Shown piece after piece: positions 43,803-52,335 of a stretch of DNA of 64,000 nucleotides. The translations under genes and the position numbers were made by a program. The stretch is from Candidatus Bathyarchaeota archaeon (GTDB taxonomy: Archaea; Thermoproteota; Bathyarchaeia; Bathyarchaeales; Bathycorpusculaceae), in the NCBI GenBank assembly GCA_026014745.1, contig JAOZHS010000001.1:1054001-1118000 (forward strand). The letters run 5' to 3'. Every line of letters starts with the position of its first letter. Position 1 is the stretch's first letter. The notes below the pieces were generated by a model that was given only the letters and a program-made list of their open reading frames with translations, was not told the origin of the DNA and did no database searches.

Positions 43803-44981
43803 CTATTGTTCCTCTTCAGGAAGCCCCATTTTACGCAGATAATCGCGACCGTACTTGGGGTTACTTATCAGCTCCTTACTCCGCAACAGACGCCGTTCAA
43901 GACGGTCTAAGGCAACTTTGAATGTGGGTTCAACGCCCCAGCCTTCACCTGTTGCGAAGAAGCTCCCTCGAGCGGTACGGAATTGGAGGCGGCAATGTAC
44001 CATAGGCGTATCTCTCAAGTTGGTTCCACGGTGGCTCTTAATATAGACAAAAAGCGAGCCTGTTTGGAAGGTTTCTTGGAAGCGGTTGGTAAAGCTGTCG
44101 AACTCCGTCATCATGTACTGTTGTTGGTCGGGGGAGACTTCGACGTCTTTGACGCCGAATTGTATGGTGAAGCGACGTTCGGGGGTTTCAAGTTGGCTGA
44201 TGGATTCAAGGAAGTCAAGTTTAGTGACGATGCCAACGAGGCGTTCTTCATCTGTGACACATAGACAGCTAATGTCATGGTTATGCATGGAGACTTCGGC
44301 TTCTCGGAGCAGAGTTTGCGGCGAAGCGGTGATGACAGGACTGCTCATGATTCCTTTAGCGGGGACGCCTAAGGTTTCGATGTGTTCGCCTGCAACATCT
44401 TGGTTGCCCATGCGTCTCTGAGGGAAGTAGAGGTTCTGAAGGATATCTTGGAGGCTAATCAGACCCGCAAGTTTACCTTTCTCGATGATTGGCACGTGAG
44501 AGATGCCGAATTCCCGCATTAGGCTTAAGACTGCGCCGACGCTGCGGTTAGCTTCCAGTGTGTGAGGGGCACGAGTCATGATGGATTCAAGTTTGTTGCT
44601 GCCCCAGCCAGCGCCCACTACCGAGTGGATTACGCTTTCATCAGTGACAAACCCCACGAGGCGGCCTCTCTCGATGACGGGAAGCTGGCGAACGCCGCTG
44701 CCAATCATCAACTTAGCGATGCGACCCAACGAATCCGTTGGTGCAACTTCGGGGGCGACCGTCATGAGGCTGCGGACTTTGGTGCGGCTCAAGTCAAGTC
44801 GACTCCTCAACACAGAGCGCCGGCTGACCATGCCGAGGTAGTGGTCTTTGTCATCGAGCACCGCAATCACAGGCGGAAGACCCTTTTTGAAGCCTTCCAG
44901 ACACCGCGAAGCGGAGTCGTTTTCATAAACGGTGTTGAATTGTTGGGCGTAAATATCTTTAGCAGTCGCTGACATTGCCAT
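43803..44981 (-). CDS. four-CBS protein with C-terminal hibernation-factor-like domain
   Basis: A 392-residue cytoplasmic protein. Residues about 8-260 hold four CBS units, each with strand patterns like DKDHYLGMVSRR, RGRLVGFVTDES, KGKLAGLISLQD and EERLVGIVTKLD; CBS pairs bind adenosine nucleotides. Residues about 270-370 (FTIQFGVKDVEVS, LQFRTARGSFFATGEGWG and ALDRLERRLLR) resemble HPF/RaiA-like S30AE proteins, which bind the ribosomal decoding region. The combination suggests an energy-sensing ribosome-inactivation factor, by inference. It starts at ATG. Confidence 0.75.
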   Translation of the reverse strand: MAMSATAKDIYAQQFNTVYENDSASRCLEGFKKGLPPVIAVLDDKDHYLGMVSRRSVLRSRLDLSRTKVRSLMTVAPEVAPTDSLGRIAKLMIGSGVRQLPVIERGRLVGFVTDESVIHSVVGAGWGSNKLESIMTRAPHTLEANRSVGAVLSLMREFGISHVPIIEKGKLAGLISLQDILQNLYFPQRRMGNQDVAGEHIETLGVPAKGIMSSPVITASPQTLLREAEVSMHNHDISCLCVTDEERLVGIVTKLDFLESISQLETPERRFTIQFGVKDVEVSPDQQQYMMTEFDSFTNRFQETFQTGSLFVYIKSHRGTNLRDTPMVHCRLQFRTARGSFFATGEGWGVEPTFKVALDRLERRLLRSKELISNPKYGRDYLRKMGLPEEEQ

Positions 44982-45367
44982 AAAATATCACAGCAGACTC
45001 TATAGCTGACGAAGAATTTAAAGGTTCAAAAACCCCCTGCAGAGGAAAAGTAATGCTTATTAGACCTGCATCGCTAACTGTTTTGTAGCTTTTAAGCCAA
45101 AAAACCGCCAAAGCAGCCGTTGTCTATCACAAATCCAGCCTTGTTCTATGTTAAACAAACAAAAAATCAACGCATTTTAGTCGAAAAATACAGAAAACCG
45201 CTGAAGCGTAATAAATAAAACTAGAACAATTTTTCCTTGCTCTTTAAATAAGCCAGCCTACACTGTCCTATTGTTTGAGGTTTTAGCCTCAGCATCTGTT
45301 TTAATCGGTTTTTTAACATAAAAAAACGTTTGCTATCCGCTTCTACCACGGAGGGATTGTTTTATCT
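44982..45367 (+). other. 386-base gap between divergent genes
   Basis: AT-rich. TTTAAATAA near 45242 is a likely TATA element for the gene at 45368, leaving a leader of about 100 bases. That leader contains TGAGG-TTTTAG-CCTCA, a weak hairpin, and GGAGGGATTG before the GTG. I see no open frame or RNA gene. Confidence 0.5.
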
Positions 45368-45751
45368 GTGGCGCTAAATCAGAAAGAACTTGTTGAAGAA
45401 TTAAGAGGGGAATGGAAAAAGCTTTGGCGGGAACGTGTTGACGATAAAGTCCGCGCGGAAGGCATCGCCATCGACAACTACTGGAGCCTCTACATCGATA
45501 AGGGCACAGTTATTCATGCCACCCGCGACTTTAAAGCACTCAACTTCAAAGATATCCTTCGACAGCACGAAATAGAGAACGCGGAACGCTACATCCCCCC
45601 TGACCCGCATGTGGGCGGATGGACCAAATTCGTAAAAGACAACATCACCCACCCAGCCCAGAAACGCCGAAGACGCGAAGGCTACACGTTTTCAGTTAAA
45701 GTAAAGCAGCAGAAGAAAAAAAGTGGCCGCGGCTGGCTGCACATCAATTAA
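45368..45751 (+). CDS. hypothetical protein
   Basis: A 127-residue protein starting at GTG, with GGAGG about 12 bases upstream. It is charged, with many Lys, Arg and Trp, and ends in a very basic tail (QQKKKSGRGWLHIN). The pattern WSLYIDKGTVIHATRDFK suggests a beta-hairpin core. Nucleic-acid contact is possible from the tail. It is the first gene of a run that continues with a winged-helix regulator 13 bases downstream. Family not recognised. Confidence 0.6.
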   Translation: MALNQKELVEELRGEWKKLWRERVDDKVRAEGIAIDNYWSLYIDKGTVIHATRDFKALNFKDILRQHEIENAERYIPPDPHVGGWTKFVKDNITHPAQKRRRREGYTFSVKVKQQKKKSGRGWLHIN

Positions 45752-45764
45752 TTTGGGGATTTTG

Positions 45765-46127
45765 ATGGGAACTTATAGGGACCGTTTAGACATCATCGCT
45801 GACATTTTAAACGTAGCTAGCAGGGAAGCTAAAAAAACCCAGATCATGTATCAGGCGAACCTAAGCTACAAGGTGTTACAGCGGTACTTAGCCGAGATTG
45901 TGGAGGCTTCGCTGGTGGAATACAAAAAACACAATCAACGCTACTTCTTAACGTTTAAAGGGCAACAGTACCTCGACGCCTACAAAGACTATGCCCGGTA
46001 CAGTAAAACCATCGAGAAACGCCTAAACGACTTCTCAACCAAACGCAAAAACCTCGAGACACTCTGCCCCTCAAAACCCTACGCCCTCCTTTCAACGGAA
46101 AACACCTTCCATGACCTGGAGAGCTAA
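45765..46127 (+). CDS. winged-helix transcription regulator (HTH_45-like)
   Basis: A 120-residue DNA-binding protein. The pattern RDRLDIIADILNVASREAKK then TQIMYQANLSYKVLQRYLAEI, with wing KKHNQRYFLTFKGQQYLDAY, matches the archaeal HTH_45/PF14947-type winged helix, which often forms dimers through the long C-terminal helix. I chose ATG at 45765 with GGGGATT upstream. It sits in an apparent operon with secreted or membrane genes and may regulate them or the glycan locus. Confidence 0.8.
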   Translation: MGTYRDRLDIIADILNVASREAKKTQIMYQANLSYKVLQRYLAEIVEASLVEYKKHNQRYFLTFKGQQYLDAYKDYARYSKTIEKRLNDFSTKRKNLETLCPSKPYALLSTENTFHDLES

Positions 46128-46128
46128 C

Positions 46129-46608
46129 ATGCACAAAACAAGACTTCTAGCAGCATTGGTCATCTTGTTTTTTGCGGTCTCACAGATAAGTCCACTTGTA
46201 GCCGCAAGCGAAGGCAGCGCACAATCCGCCATAAACTCCGCAAAAGCCACGCTTAGAACCTGCTACGAGGCAACGCAACAATTAGAAGACTCGGGCGCCA
46301 ACGTTGAAGCCTTAACCCAAACCCTAAACGACGCCGCAGCCTTGTTGTCTAAAGCGGAATTAGCGTATGCCGCAGAAAGTTACGATGACGCCGCCAACTT
46401 CGCCACACAAAGCAGAACCCAGCTTAACGGTTTTGAAGCAGAAGTCAACACACAAGCGGAAGCAACCCAGCAAGCTAACACTCAGGGCGTGTTGGTTATG
46501 TTGGTTTCTTTGGTGTCTTCGGTGGCGCTTTTGGGTGCTGGTTTTGCAATTTGGATAAGTTTAGGTAAAAAACAAAGGAGCCCTCCCCATGGCATTACAG
46601 CAGTATAG
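46129..46608 (+). CDS. secreted, C-terminally anchored helical protein
   Basis: A 159-residue protein. It has a signal peptide (about 1-25), a soluble helical region of ~100 residues rich in Ala, Thr and Gln (heptad-like, e.g. SAINSAKATLRTCYEATQQL), and a C-terminal membrane helix with a basic tail. The ATG at 46129 follows GGAG by six bases and comes one base after the preceding stop. It may be a surface coiled coil. Family not recognised. Confidence 0.65.
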   Translation: MHKTRLLAALVILFFAVSQISPLVAASEGSAQSAINSAKATLRTCYEATQQLEDSGANVEALTQTLNDAAALLSKAELAYAAESYDDAANFATQSRTQLNGFEAEVNTQAEATQQANTQGVLVMLVSLVSSVALLGAGFAIWISLGKKQRSPPHGITAV

Positions 46609-47197
46609 GGGCGTGTTGCTTATCATCATGGTAGTTGCAGCGTTGCTTGTTGCGTCGCCCACTATCGAAAGGGTGGTTGTGGCTCCGCAGACCGACTATT
46701 TCACGGAGATATGGCTGCTTGGACCCTACCACAACGCCACCTACCCCTACAACGTAACCGTCGACACAACCTACCACTACTACGTGAACGTGGCGAACCA
46801 TCTGGACGCCTGTGGCTATTACACGCTGGAAATGAAGTTCCGTAACCAATCTCAATCTGGACCTGACAGCTTCAACCAAACCGCCAGCGAATTACCCGCC
46901 TTGGGTAGCATCACCTTTTTTGTTGCTGACGGAGAAACCTTGGAGATGCCGCTGGACATATCTTTTCATTACGAGATGAAACCCCACACCATAAACCGCT
47001 TAATAGTTCAAACCATCACCCTAAACAACGAAACCATACCTGTGGAGTCGACAACACTTTCTTTAGACACTATTAGGTGGGGTTTTTACGGCAACCTGTT
47101 TTTTGAGTTGTACCTCTATAACGGGACCACAGGCAGCATGACGTATAATCAGCGTTACGTGAGTTTGTGGCTCAAGATGGAGACACCCTCATTCTAA
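46589..47197 (+). CDS. membrane-anchored exported protein
   Basis: A 202-residue protein. An N-terminal membrane helix (about 7-27) is followed by an extracellular beta-rich domain with about five NxS/T sites (for example PYHNATY and YNVTV), which suggests N-glycosylation. It starts at ATG with AAGGAG upstream and overlaps the preceding gene by 20 bases. The function is not known; its place just before the glycan genes is notable. Confidence 0.65.
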   Translation: MALQQYRGVLLIIMVVAALLVASPTIERVVVAPQTDYFTEIWLLGPYHNATYPYNVTVDTTYHYYVNVANHLDACGYYTLEMKFRNQSQSGPDSFNQTASELPALGSITFFVADGETLEMPLDISFHYEMKPHTINRLIVQTITLNNETIPVESTTLSLDTIRWGFYGNLFFELYLYNGTTGSMTYNQRYVSLWLKMETPSF

Positions 47198-47215
47198 TAA
47201 TTTGGAGGTTTCATT

Positions 47216-47845
47216 TTGGTTCTTAGATCAAACACCATTTTAGCGGTCGGCGCCCACCCAGACGACATAGAATTAGGATGCGGCGGAACCATCCGTACAG
47301 CATCAAAAATGGGCAAACGCGTCATAGCCGTTTTCATGTCCAAAGGCGAACAGAGCGGCAACCCCGAAGTCCGCCCCAAAGAAAGCATCGAAGCCTTAGC
47401 CCTGCTGGGGGTTAACGAGGTTTATTTCGGCGATTTTCCCGACACCGAAATTCCATGCTCACGCCAAGCCATAGACTTCTTAGAAGCCTTCTACATCGCC
47501 AATAAACCCGAAACCATCCTAACCCACACCATCAACGACATCCATCAAGACCACAGGCAAGTCGGCTGGGTGTCGATGTCTGCGTTTAGGAATGCACCAC
47601 AGCTTTTAGCCTACGAGACGCCCAGGGTTACTTCGATGTTTGCACCCACCTATTTTATTGACATAACAAACAGCGTTAGCGACAAGTGGAAAGCGCTTAA
47701 ATGCCATTTTTCGCAGAAAACTAAACGATACATTACTTATGAGTCGATGGTGAATTTGGCTTCGTTTAGGGGGAGCCAGGTTAGTTTGCCTGCGGCTGAA
47801 GCATTTGAAGTTGTACGTTATGTGGAAAGGTTGAATTCTCCATAG
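47216..47845 (+). CDS. PIG-L family deacetylase
   Basis: A 209-residue zinc-dependent deacetylase of the PIG-L/LmbE superfamily, which acts on N-acetylglucosaminyl substrates. The motif AVGAHPDDIELGCGGT carries the His-Asp-Asp site, and the THTINDIHQDHR segment has the second histidines. It starts at TTG with GGAGGT seven bases before. It is the first enzyme of the surface-glycan locus and would deacetylate an amino sugar, by inference. Confidence 0.9.
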   Translation: MVLRSNTILAVGAHPDDIELGCGGTIRTASKMGKRVIAVFMSKGEQSGNPEVRPKESIEALALLGVNEVYFGDFPDTEIPCSRQAIDFLEAFYIANKPETILTHTINDIHQDHRQVGWVSMSAFRNAPQLLAYETPRVTSMFAPTYFIDITNSVSDKWKALKCHFSQKTKRYITYESMVNLASFRGSQVSLPAAEAFEVVRYVERLNSP

Positions 47846-48528
47846 TGGCGACGGAATCAATGATTGTTGCGGGGCACCAGCCGAATTATCTGCCGTGGCT
47901 GGGCTTCTTTGATAAGTTGCGACGCTGCGACGTATTTATCATAGAGGATAACGTGCAGTATGAGCATCAGGGCTTCACCAACCGCAACCGCATAATGACC
48001 GTCGACGGAGTAAGATGGCTCACTGTCCCCGTAGAACACGCCAAATGGCCCATACGCATTAACGAAGTTCGAATCGCCAACAGAGCCGAACCAAAATGGA
48101 ACAGTCGACACTGGTTAACCCTCAAACACGGCTACTGCAAAGCACCCCACTGGAATGACTACGCAGACTTTTTTGAGGAAACCTACATGCAAGAATGGAC
48201 TTACCTTATCGACCTCAACATGCATGTCATTCGAGGCATAATGCACTTTTTAGGCATCGACACACCGCTTGTTTTAAGCTCCAAGTTGGGTGCAAAGGGC
48301 AAAAAAAGCGAACTAATTATTGCACAGTGCAAAAAAATCGGTGCAGACACTCAGCTTGCCGGCAGAGGCGGCAAAGTCTACATTAACGATGAACGTTTCC
48401 GCCAGGAGGGGATTAACTTGATTTTTCAAGAATTCAAGCATCCAATCTACACTCAGGCTCATGACGGATTCGTATCTAATCTTTCAGCTGTGGATTACTT
48501 GTTTTGTGTAGGCGGAAAACCATGGTAA
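47845..48528 (+). CDS. WbqC-family protein
   Basis: A 227-residue protein of the WbqC family, common in polysaccharide loci. The hallmark GHQPNYLPWLGFFDKL is near the N-terminus, then IIEDNVQYEHQGFTNRNRI. WbqC-like proteins are thought to modify sugars or transfer groups; details are not established. It starts at GTG and overlaps the deacetylase stop by one base. It lies directly before a DegT aminotransferase. Confidence 0.9.
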   Translation: MATESMIVAGHQPNYLPWLGFFDKLRRCDVFIIEDNVQYEHQGFTNRNRIMTVDGVRWLTVPVEHAKWPIRINEVRIANRAEPKWNSRHWLTLKHGYCKAPHWNDYADFFEETYMQEWTYLIDLNMHVIRGIMHFLGIDTPLVLSSKLGAKGKKSELIIAQCKKIGADTQLAGRGGKVYINDERFRQEGINLIFQEFKHPIYTQAHDGFVSNLSAVDYLFCVGGKPW

Positions 48529-48548
48529 CACCAATTGAGGTTTCAAAA

Positions 48549-49673
48549 ATGACGATTTCAGCATCTTCCCCCGCATTCTCACCTGAGAGCCTCAACCAAA
48601 TCCTAACGGACCTACGAGGCGTGCTGGAAAGCGGCAGATTAACTGATGGTCCCCATGTGTTAGAGTTTGAGGAAAAATTCGCAAAATACAACGGCTCCAA
48701 ATACGCCATCGCAGTAAGCTGCTGCACCGCTGCTCTTGAGATTTCCATGCGTCACTTCGGACTAAACGATCGAAAAGTGATTGTGCCTACCAACACTTTT
48801 GTTGCCACCGCAAACGCCGTTGTATTCGCGGGCGGCAAACCTGTCTTCTCGGATATGAATCCAGACACGTTAGGTGCAGACGTGGAAGACATTAAACGCA
48901 AAGTCACCGGGGACACAGCAGGCGTTATCGTTGTGCATCTTTCAGGCTTAGTTTGCCCCCAAATTGAGGAGCTCAAAGAGTTCTGCCACGATAAGGGCAT
49001 GTTTCTTATTGAAGACTGCGCCCACGCACATGGCGCCCTAAAAGGTACCCAGAAGGCGGGGTCGTTTGGGGACAGTGGCTGCTTCTCGTTTTATCCCACC
49101 AAAGTGATGACTTCCTGCGAGGGCGGCATGATAACAACTGACAACGAAGAACTTGCCCAAACAGCGCGTTGCCTGCGAACGTATGGGCAGGATAAGAATC
49201 GGTTGATGGTAAAGCTTGGGTATAATTGGCGGCTAAACGAGATGGCTGCAGTTGTGGGGAAACATCAATTGGAGCGTCTCGATGAGTTGGTGAATAGACG
49301 CAACCAAATCGCAGAGTGGTATGCCAACTCCTTAAGTGAGGTTGAAGGCGTATCAGTTTTTAGGGTGCCGCAGGGTTTTCGTCATAGCTACTACAAGTTT
49401 GTGGTGAAGTTGGCTGACGGTATTGACCGCATTAAACTGGGCGAAATCCTCAAGGAAAAATTCAGTGTGGAAACTGGTCACATTTACTATCCTCCTTGTC
49501 ATCTCCAACCCTACTATAAAGAAAACTGGGGCACTAAAGAAGGCGATTTACCCGCCTCAGAACGCGTTTTGCCCCAAGTGATGTCTTTACCGATGCATTA
49601 TGGCATAACTAAAGAAAACGTAGCCTACATCCGCCACGCCTTAGACGCCTCAATCAAACAGCTGAAATCATAG
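48549..49673 (+). CDS. DegT/DnrJ/EryC1/StrS aminotransferase, first copy
   Basis: PLP-dependent sugar aminotransferase of about 374 residues. The internal lysine motif is FSFYPTKVMTSCEGGMI, which forms the Schiff base; CAHAHGA, which precedes it, contacts the cofactor. It makes an amino sugar from a keto-sugar nucleotide. I chose ATG at 48549 because GAGGT sits seven bases upstream. The nearest homologue in the window is the next DegT gene at 50307. Confidence 0.92.
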   Translation: MTISASSPAFSPESLNQILTDLRGVLESGRLTDGPHVLEFEEKFAKYNGSKYAIAVSCCTAALEISMRHFGLNDRKVIVPTNTFVATANAVVFAGGKPVFSDMNPDTLGADVEDIKRKVTGDTAGVIVVHLSGLVCPQIEELKEFCHDKGMFLIEDCAHAHGALKGTQKAGSFGDSGCFSFYPTKVMTSCEGGMITTDNEELAQTARCLRTYGQDKNRLMVKLGYNWRLNEMAAVVGKHQLERLDELVNRRNQIAEWYANSLSEVEGVSVFRVPQGFRHSYYKFVVKLADGIDRIKLGEILKEKFSVETGHIYYPPCHLQPYYKENWGTKEGDLPASERVLPQVMSLPMHYGITKENVAYIRHALDASIKQLKS

Positions 49674-49675
49674 AC

Positions 49676-50296
49676 ATGACGTGTTTGAGAATGCCCAGCA
49701 AAAATCAATACAAAGCTCCCGCTGAGCGTTTTCCTATACGAAAATCCGAGTTGGACCGCTTCAAATATGGTAAACAAAAACTCGGCGAAATCATTGCCAA
49801 TCATGATGGTGAGGCGTTGTGTCTGGATGTGGCTTGCGGCGCAAAACCTTTCCCTAAAGCAAATGTGCTCTGTGACCTCAACGTGAAGCCTGTGCCTGAC
49901 CGCAGCATGAAGGGGCTTGTAACGGATGGGAAACCATTTGTTATGTGTAGCTGTTTAGCGTTGCCTTTTCGGGACGGCGCCTTCGAGTTCGTTACAAGTT
50001 ATTATTTGCTTGAGCATTTAGAGGAGCCGACAAGGCTTTTTTTGGAGCTAAAAAGGGTGGCTAAGCATGGATATCTGCAGTGCCCTTCATGGTTTAATGA
50101 ATTGCTCTATGGCGAAGATGTTCACTACTGGACCGTTAGCAAACATGGCAACACCCTCTACCTTAGGCCGCTAAGAAAGCGGCGACTTCAGTTCGGATTC
50201 ATTTTTCACCGCCTATACCTTAACCCAACATGGCAGGTTATCCACGCCATACTTGATGAAACGCTGCATCTTTTCACCGTAAGATACACCTTTTAG
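49676..50296 (+). CDS. class I SAM methyltransferase
   Basis: A 206-residue methyltransferase starting at ATG. CLDVACGAKPFPKANVLCDL is the SAM loop, and FEFVTSYYLLEHLEEPTRLF is motif IV with the acidic pocket. It lies between the two aminotransferases with gaps of 2 and 10 bases, so it is likely part of the same operon. It may methylate the amino sugar or a lipid carrier. Confidence 0.8.
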   Translation: MTCLRMPSKNQYKAPAERFPIRKSELDRFKYGKQKLGEIIANHDGEALCLDVACGAKPFPKANVLCDLNVKPVPDRSMKGLVTDGKPFVMCSCLALPFRDGAFEFVTSYYLLEHLEEPTRLFLELKRVAKHGYLQCPSWFNELLYGEDVHYWTVSKHGNTLYLRPLRKRRLQFGFIFHRLYLNPTWQVIHAILDETLHLFTVRYTF

Positions 50297-50306
50297 GCTG
50301 AGGACT

Positions 50307-51440
50307 ATGAGCAAACCCCTTATTCGGTCATCAAAACCCTGTTTTCCACCAGAAGACATAGCACCCATTCTAGCAGACTTCAAAGAAGTCCTCGAAGAAG
50401 GACAATTCCGCAACGGCAAAAACGTAGCCATATTCGAAAACATGGCCGCCCAATACCTGGGCGTTGGAAGTGCAATAGCGTTTGATTCAGACTCCAGCGC
50501 ATACGAAACCGCCCTACGATACTTCGGCGTAGGCACTGGCGACGTGGTGGTTTGCACTAACAGCTTCATCTCAGTACCTAACAGTGTCGTAGCAGTCGGC
50601 GCCAAACCCGTCTTTGCAGATATCCGCGCTGAAACCCTTTCCATGAACCCTAGTAGCCTCAAAGAAAACCTCACCTGCAAAACCCGCGGCGTCATCCTAA
50701 CACACATCGCAGGCTTCCCAAACCCTGACTTAAATAAAATTATGGAAATCTGCCGCGAACATGGGCTGTTCTTAATTGAAGATGCCACACATTCCCTCGG
50801 TGCCACTGTAAACGGCAAAAAGGTAGGTACCTTTGGCGATGCAGGCGTATTCTCCTTTACCCCCACTAAGGTGCTAACTACGGGGGAAGGCGGCATGATG
50901 GTTACCAACAACACTGAGCTCGGAGCGTTTGCACGGCAATACCGTTTCTATGGTTCAGGCTCGGGTAAAACCAACTTTGTAGACGTAGGTCGCCACATGG
51001 TGTTACATGAACTCTCAGGCGTACTAGGAATTCATCAACTAAGGCGGCTTGAAGAATTCATCCAGAGACGCAACCAGATCGCTCAAACATACAACAAAGC
51101 ATTTAGCAAACTCAACAGGGTTTCCATAGTAAAATGTGGAAGAGGCTGCAGATGCAGCTACTACAAGTACCCGCTCATTCTTGGCGAGGCTCTCAACAAG
51201 GCAACGCTTGTACGGCGACTCTGGGAAGACTACGGCATTGAATCTGGAAACATTTTCTATCCTCCCTGTCACATGCAACCAGTATACCAAAAGCACGGCG
51301 CCGTCTCCTATGGCAGTTTGGCGGCTGCGGAAAAAACGCTTGCCCAAACAGTTGCTTTGCCCATGCATGTGGGTTTAAGCGACAATCAGGTTGACTACGT
51401 TGTGGATGCAGTTTCTGCGTTAGTTGTGGGGGCAAGTTAA
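50307..51440 (+). CDS. DegT/DnrJ/EryC1/StrS aminotransferase, second copy
   Basis: A 377-residue PLP aminotransferase. The Schiff-base lysine is in FSFTPTKVLTTGEGGMM, preceded by EDATHSLGA. The two copies share the fold but differ in many positions, for example RYFGVGTGDVVVC compared with RHFGLNDRKVIVP, so they probably act on different sugars or at different carbon positions. It starts at ATG. Confidence 0.92.
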   Translation: MSKPLIRSSKPCFPPEDIAPILADFKEVLEEGQFRNGKNVAIFENMAAQYLGVGSAIAFDSDSSAYETALRYFGVGTGDVVVCTNSFISVPNSVVAVGAKPVFADIRAETLSMNPSSLKENLTCKTRGVILTHIAGFPNPDLNKIMEICREHGLFLIEDATHSLGATVNGKKVGTFGDAGVFSFTPTKVLTTGEGGMMVTNNTELGAFARQYRFYGSGSGKTNFVDVGRHMVLHELSGVLGIHQLRRLEEFIQRRNQIAQTYNKAFSKLNRVSIVKCGRGCRCSYYKYPLILGEALNKATLVRRLWEDYGIESGNIFYPPCHMQPVYQKHGAVSYGSLAAAEKTLAQTVALPMHVGLSDNQVDYVVDAVSALVVGAS

Positions 51441-51579
51441 CAGTTTTCTGTGTAGACGATTAGCAGAAGAGTATAGAACATCCATGTTTTTTTCGGGATG
51501 TTTCATCCTTACCTCTTTAAAAGTTTGTTTCCCCGAGTAAATCTTAACCCGACTTTCGGCTTTTTGGAGACTTTTTCTA

Positions 51580-52272
51580 ATGACTGAAATACACTCAAGC
51601 ATCTCTGTGATAATAGCTACGCTAAATGAAGAAGCAGGGATTGGGCCAACCATCGATGAAATGCAGCGGGTCCTAAACAACCCTTACCTGATGGTTGTTG
51701 ACGGGAAAAGCGTTGACCGAACAATCGAGATAGCCAAAAACATGGGTGCCGACGTGTTACTCCAAGAAGGCAAAGGCAAAGGCGACGCCTTGTTTCAAGG
51801 GTTTAGGCTACTGCAAACCAAAGTGCCCTACGTAGTATTCACCGATGCAGACTACACCTACCCCGCAGGCTACATCCCTCAAATGCTTGAGATCCTCGAA
51901 CAGGACCCCGAAGTTGGTATGGTCATAGGCAACCGCTTCAAAGGCAAATACAACCTCTCCAAATCCATAACCAACCCCTTCTACGTCGGAAACCGACTCC
52001 TCGCGTTCGCTCAATACATGATGAACGGCGTAAAACTCGAAGACCCCCTCTCAGGTTTACGAGTTGTAAGAAGCGAAATCCTCAACAACTGGAAACCGAA
52101 AAGCAAGGGCTTTGACGTGGAGGCAGAGATGAATTCGCTTGTTGAACGTCGAGGCTACCGAATCGCTGAGGTCCCCATTGATTACAGAGACCGACTGGGC
52201 GAAAAGAAGCTTAAACTAAGGCACGGTTTAGGCATCATGAAGCGGATTATGGCAGAAAGCTTCACAATCTAA
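51580..52272 (+). CDS. GT2 glycosyltransferase (dolichyl-phosphate sugar synthase-like)
   Basis: A 230-residue soluble GT-A enzyme. SVIIATLNEEAGIGPTIDEM binds the nucleotide sugar, VDGKSVDRT and FTDADYTYP carry the DxD metal site. The layout matches dolichol-phosphate mannose or glucose synthases (DPM1/AglD type), which charge the lipid carrier for glycan transfer. The C-terminal region lacks the membrane helices of longer forms. It starts at ATG. Confidence 0.88.
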   Translation: MTEIHSSISVIIATLNEEAGIGPTIDEMQRVLNNPYLMVVDGKSVDRTIEIAKNMGADVLLQEGKGKGDALFQGFRLLQTKVPYVVFTDADYTYPAGYIPQMLEILEQDPEVGMVIGNRFKGKYNLSKSITNPFYVGNRLLAFAQYMMNGVKLEDPLSGLRVVRSEILNNWKPKSKGFDVEAEMNSLVERRGYRIAEVPIDYRDRLGEKKLKLRHGLGIMKRIMAESFTI

Positions 52273-52335
52273 TTTTTTAACCAAAATCAATGCACTGTTT
52301 GGCTACGGTTGAGTCTAATTTTGGAGTTAACGTTT

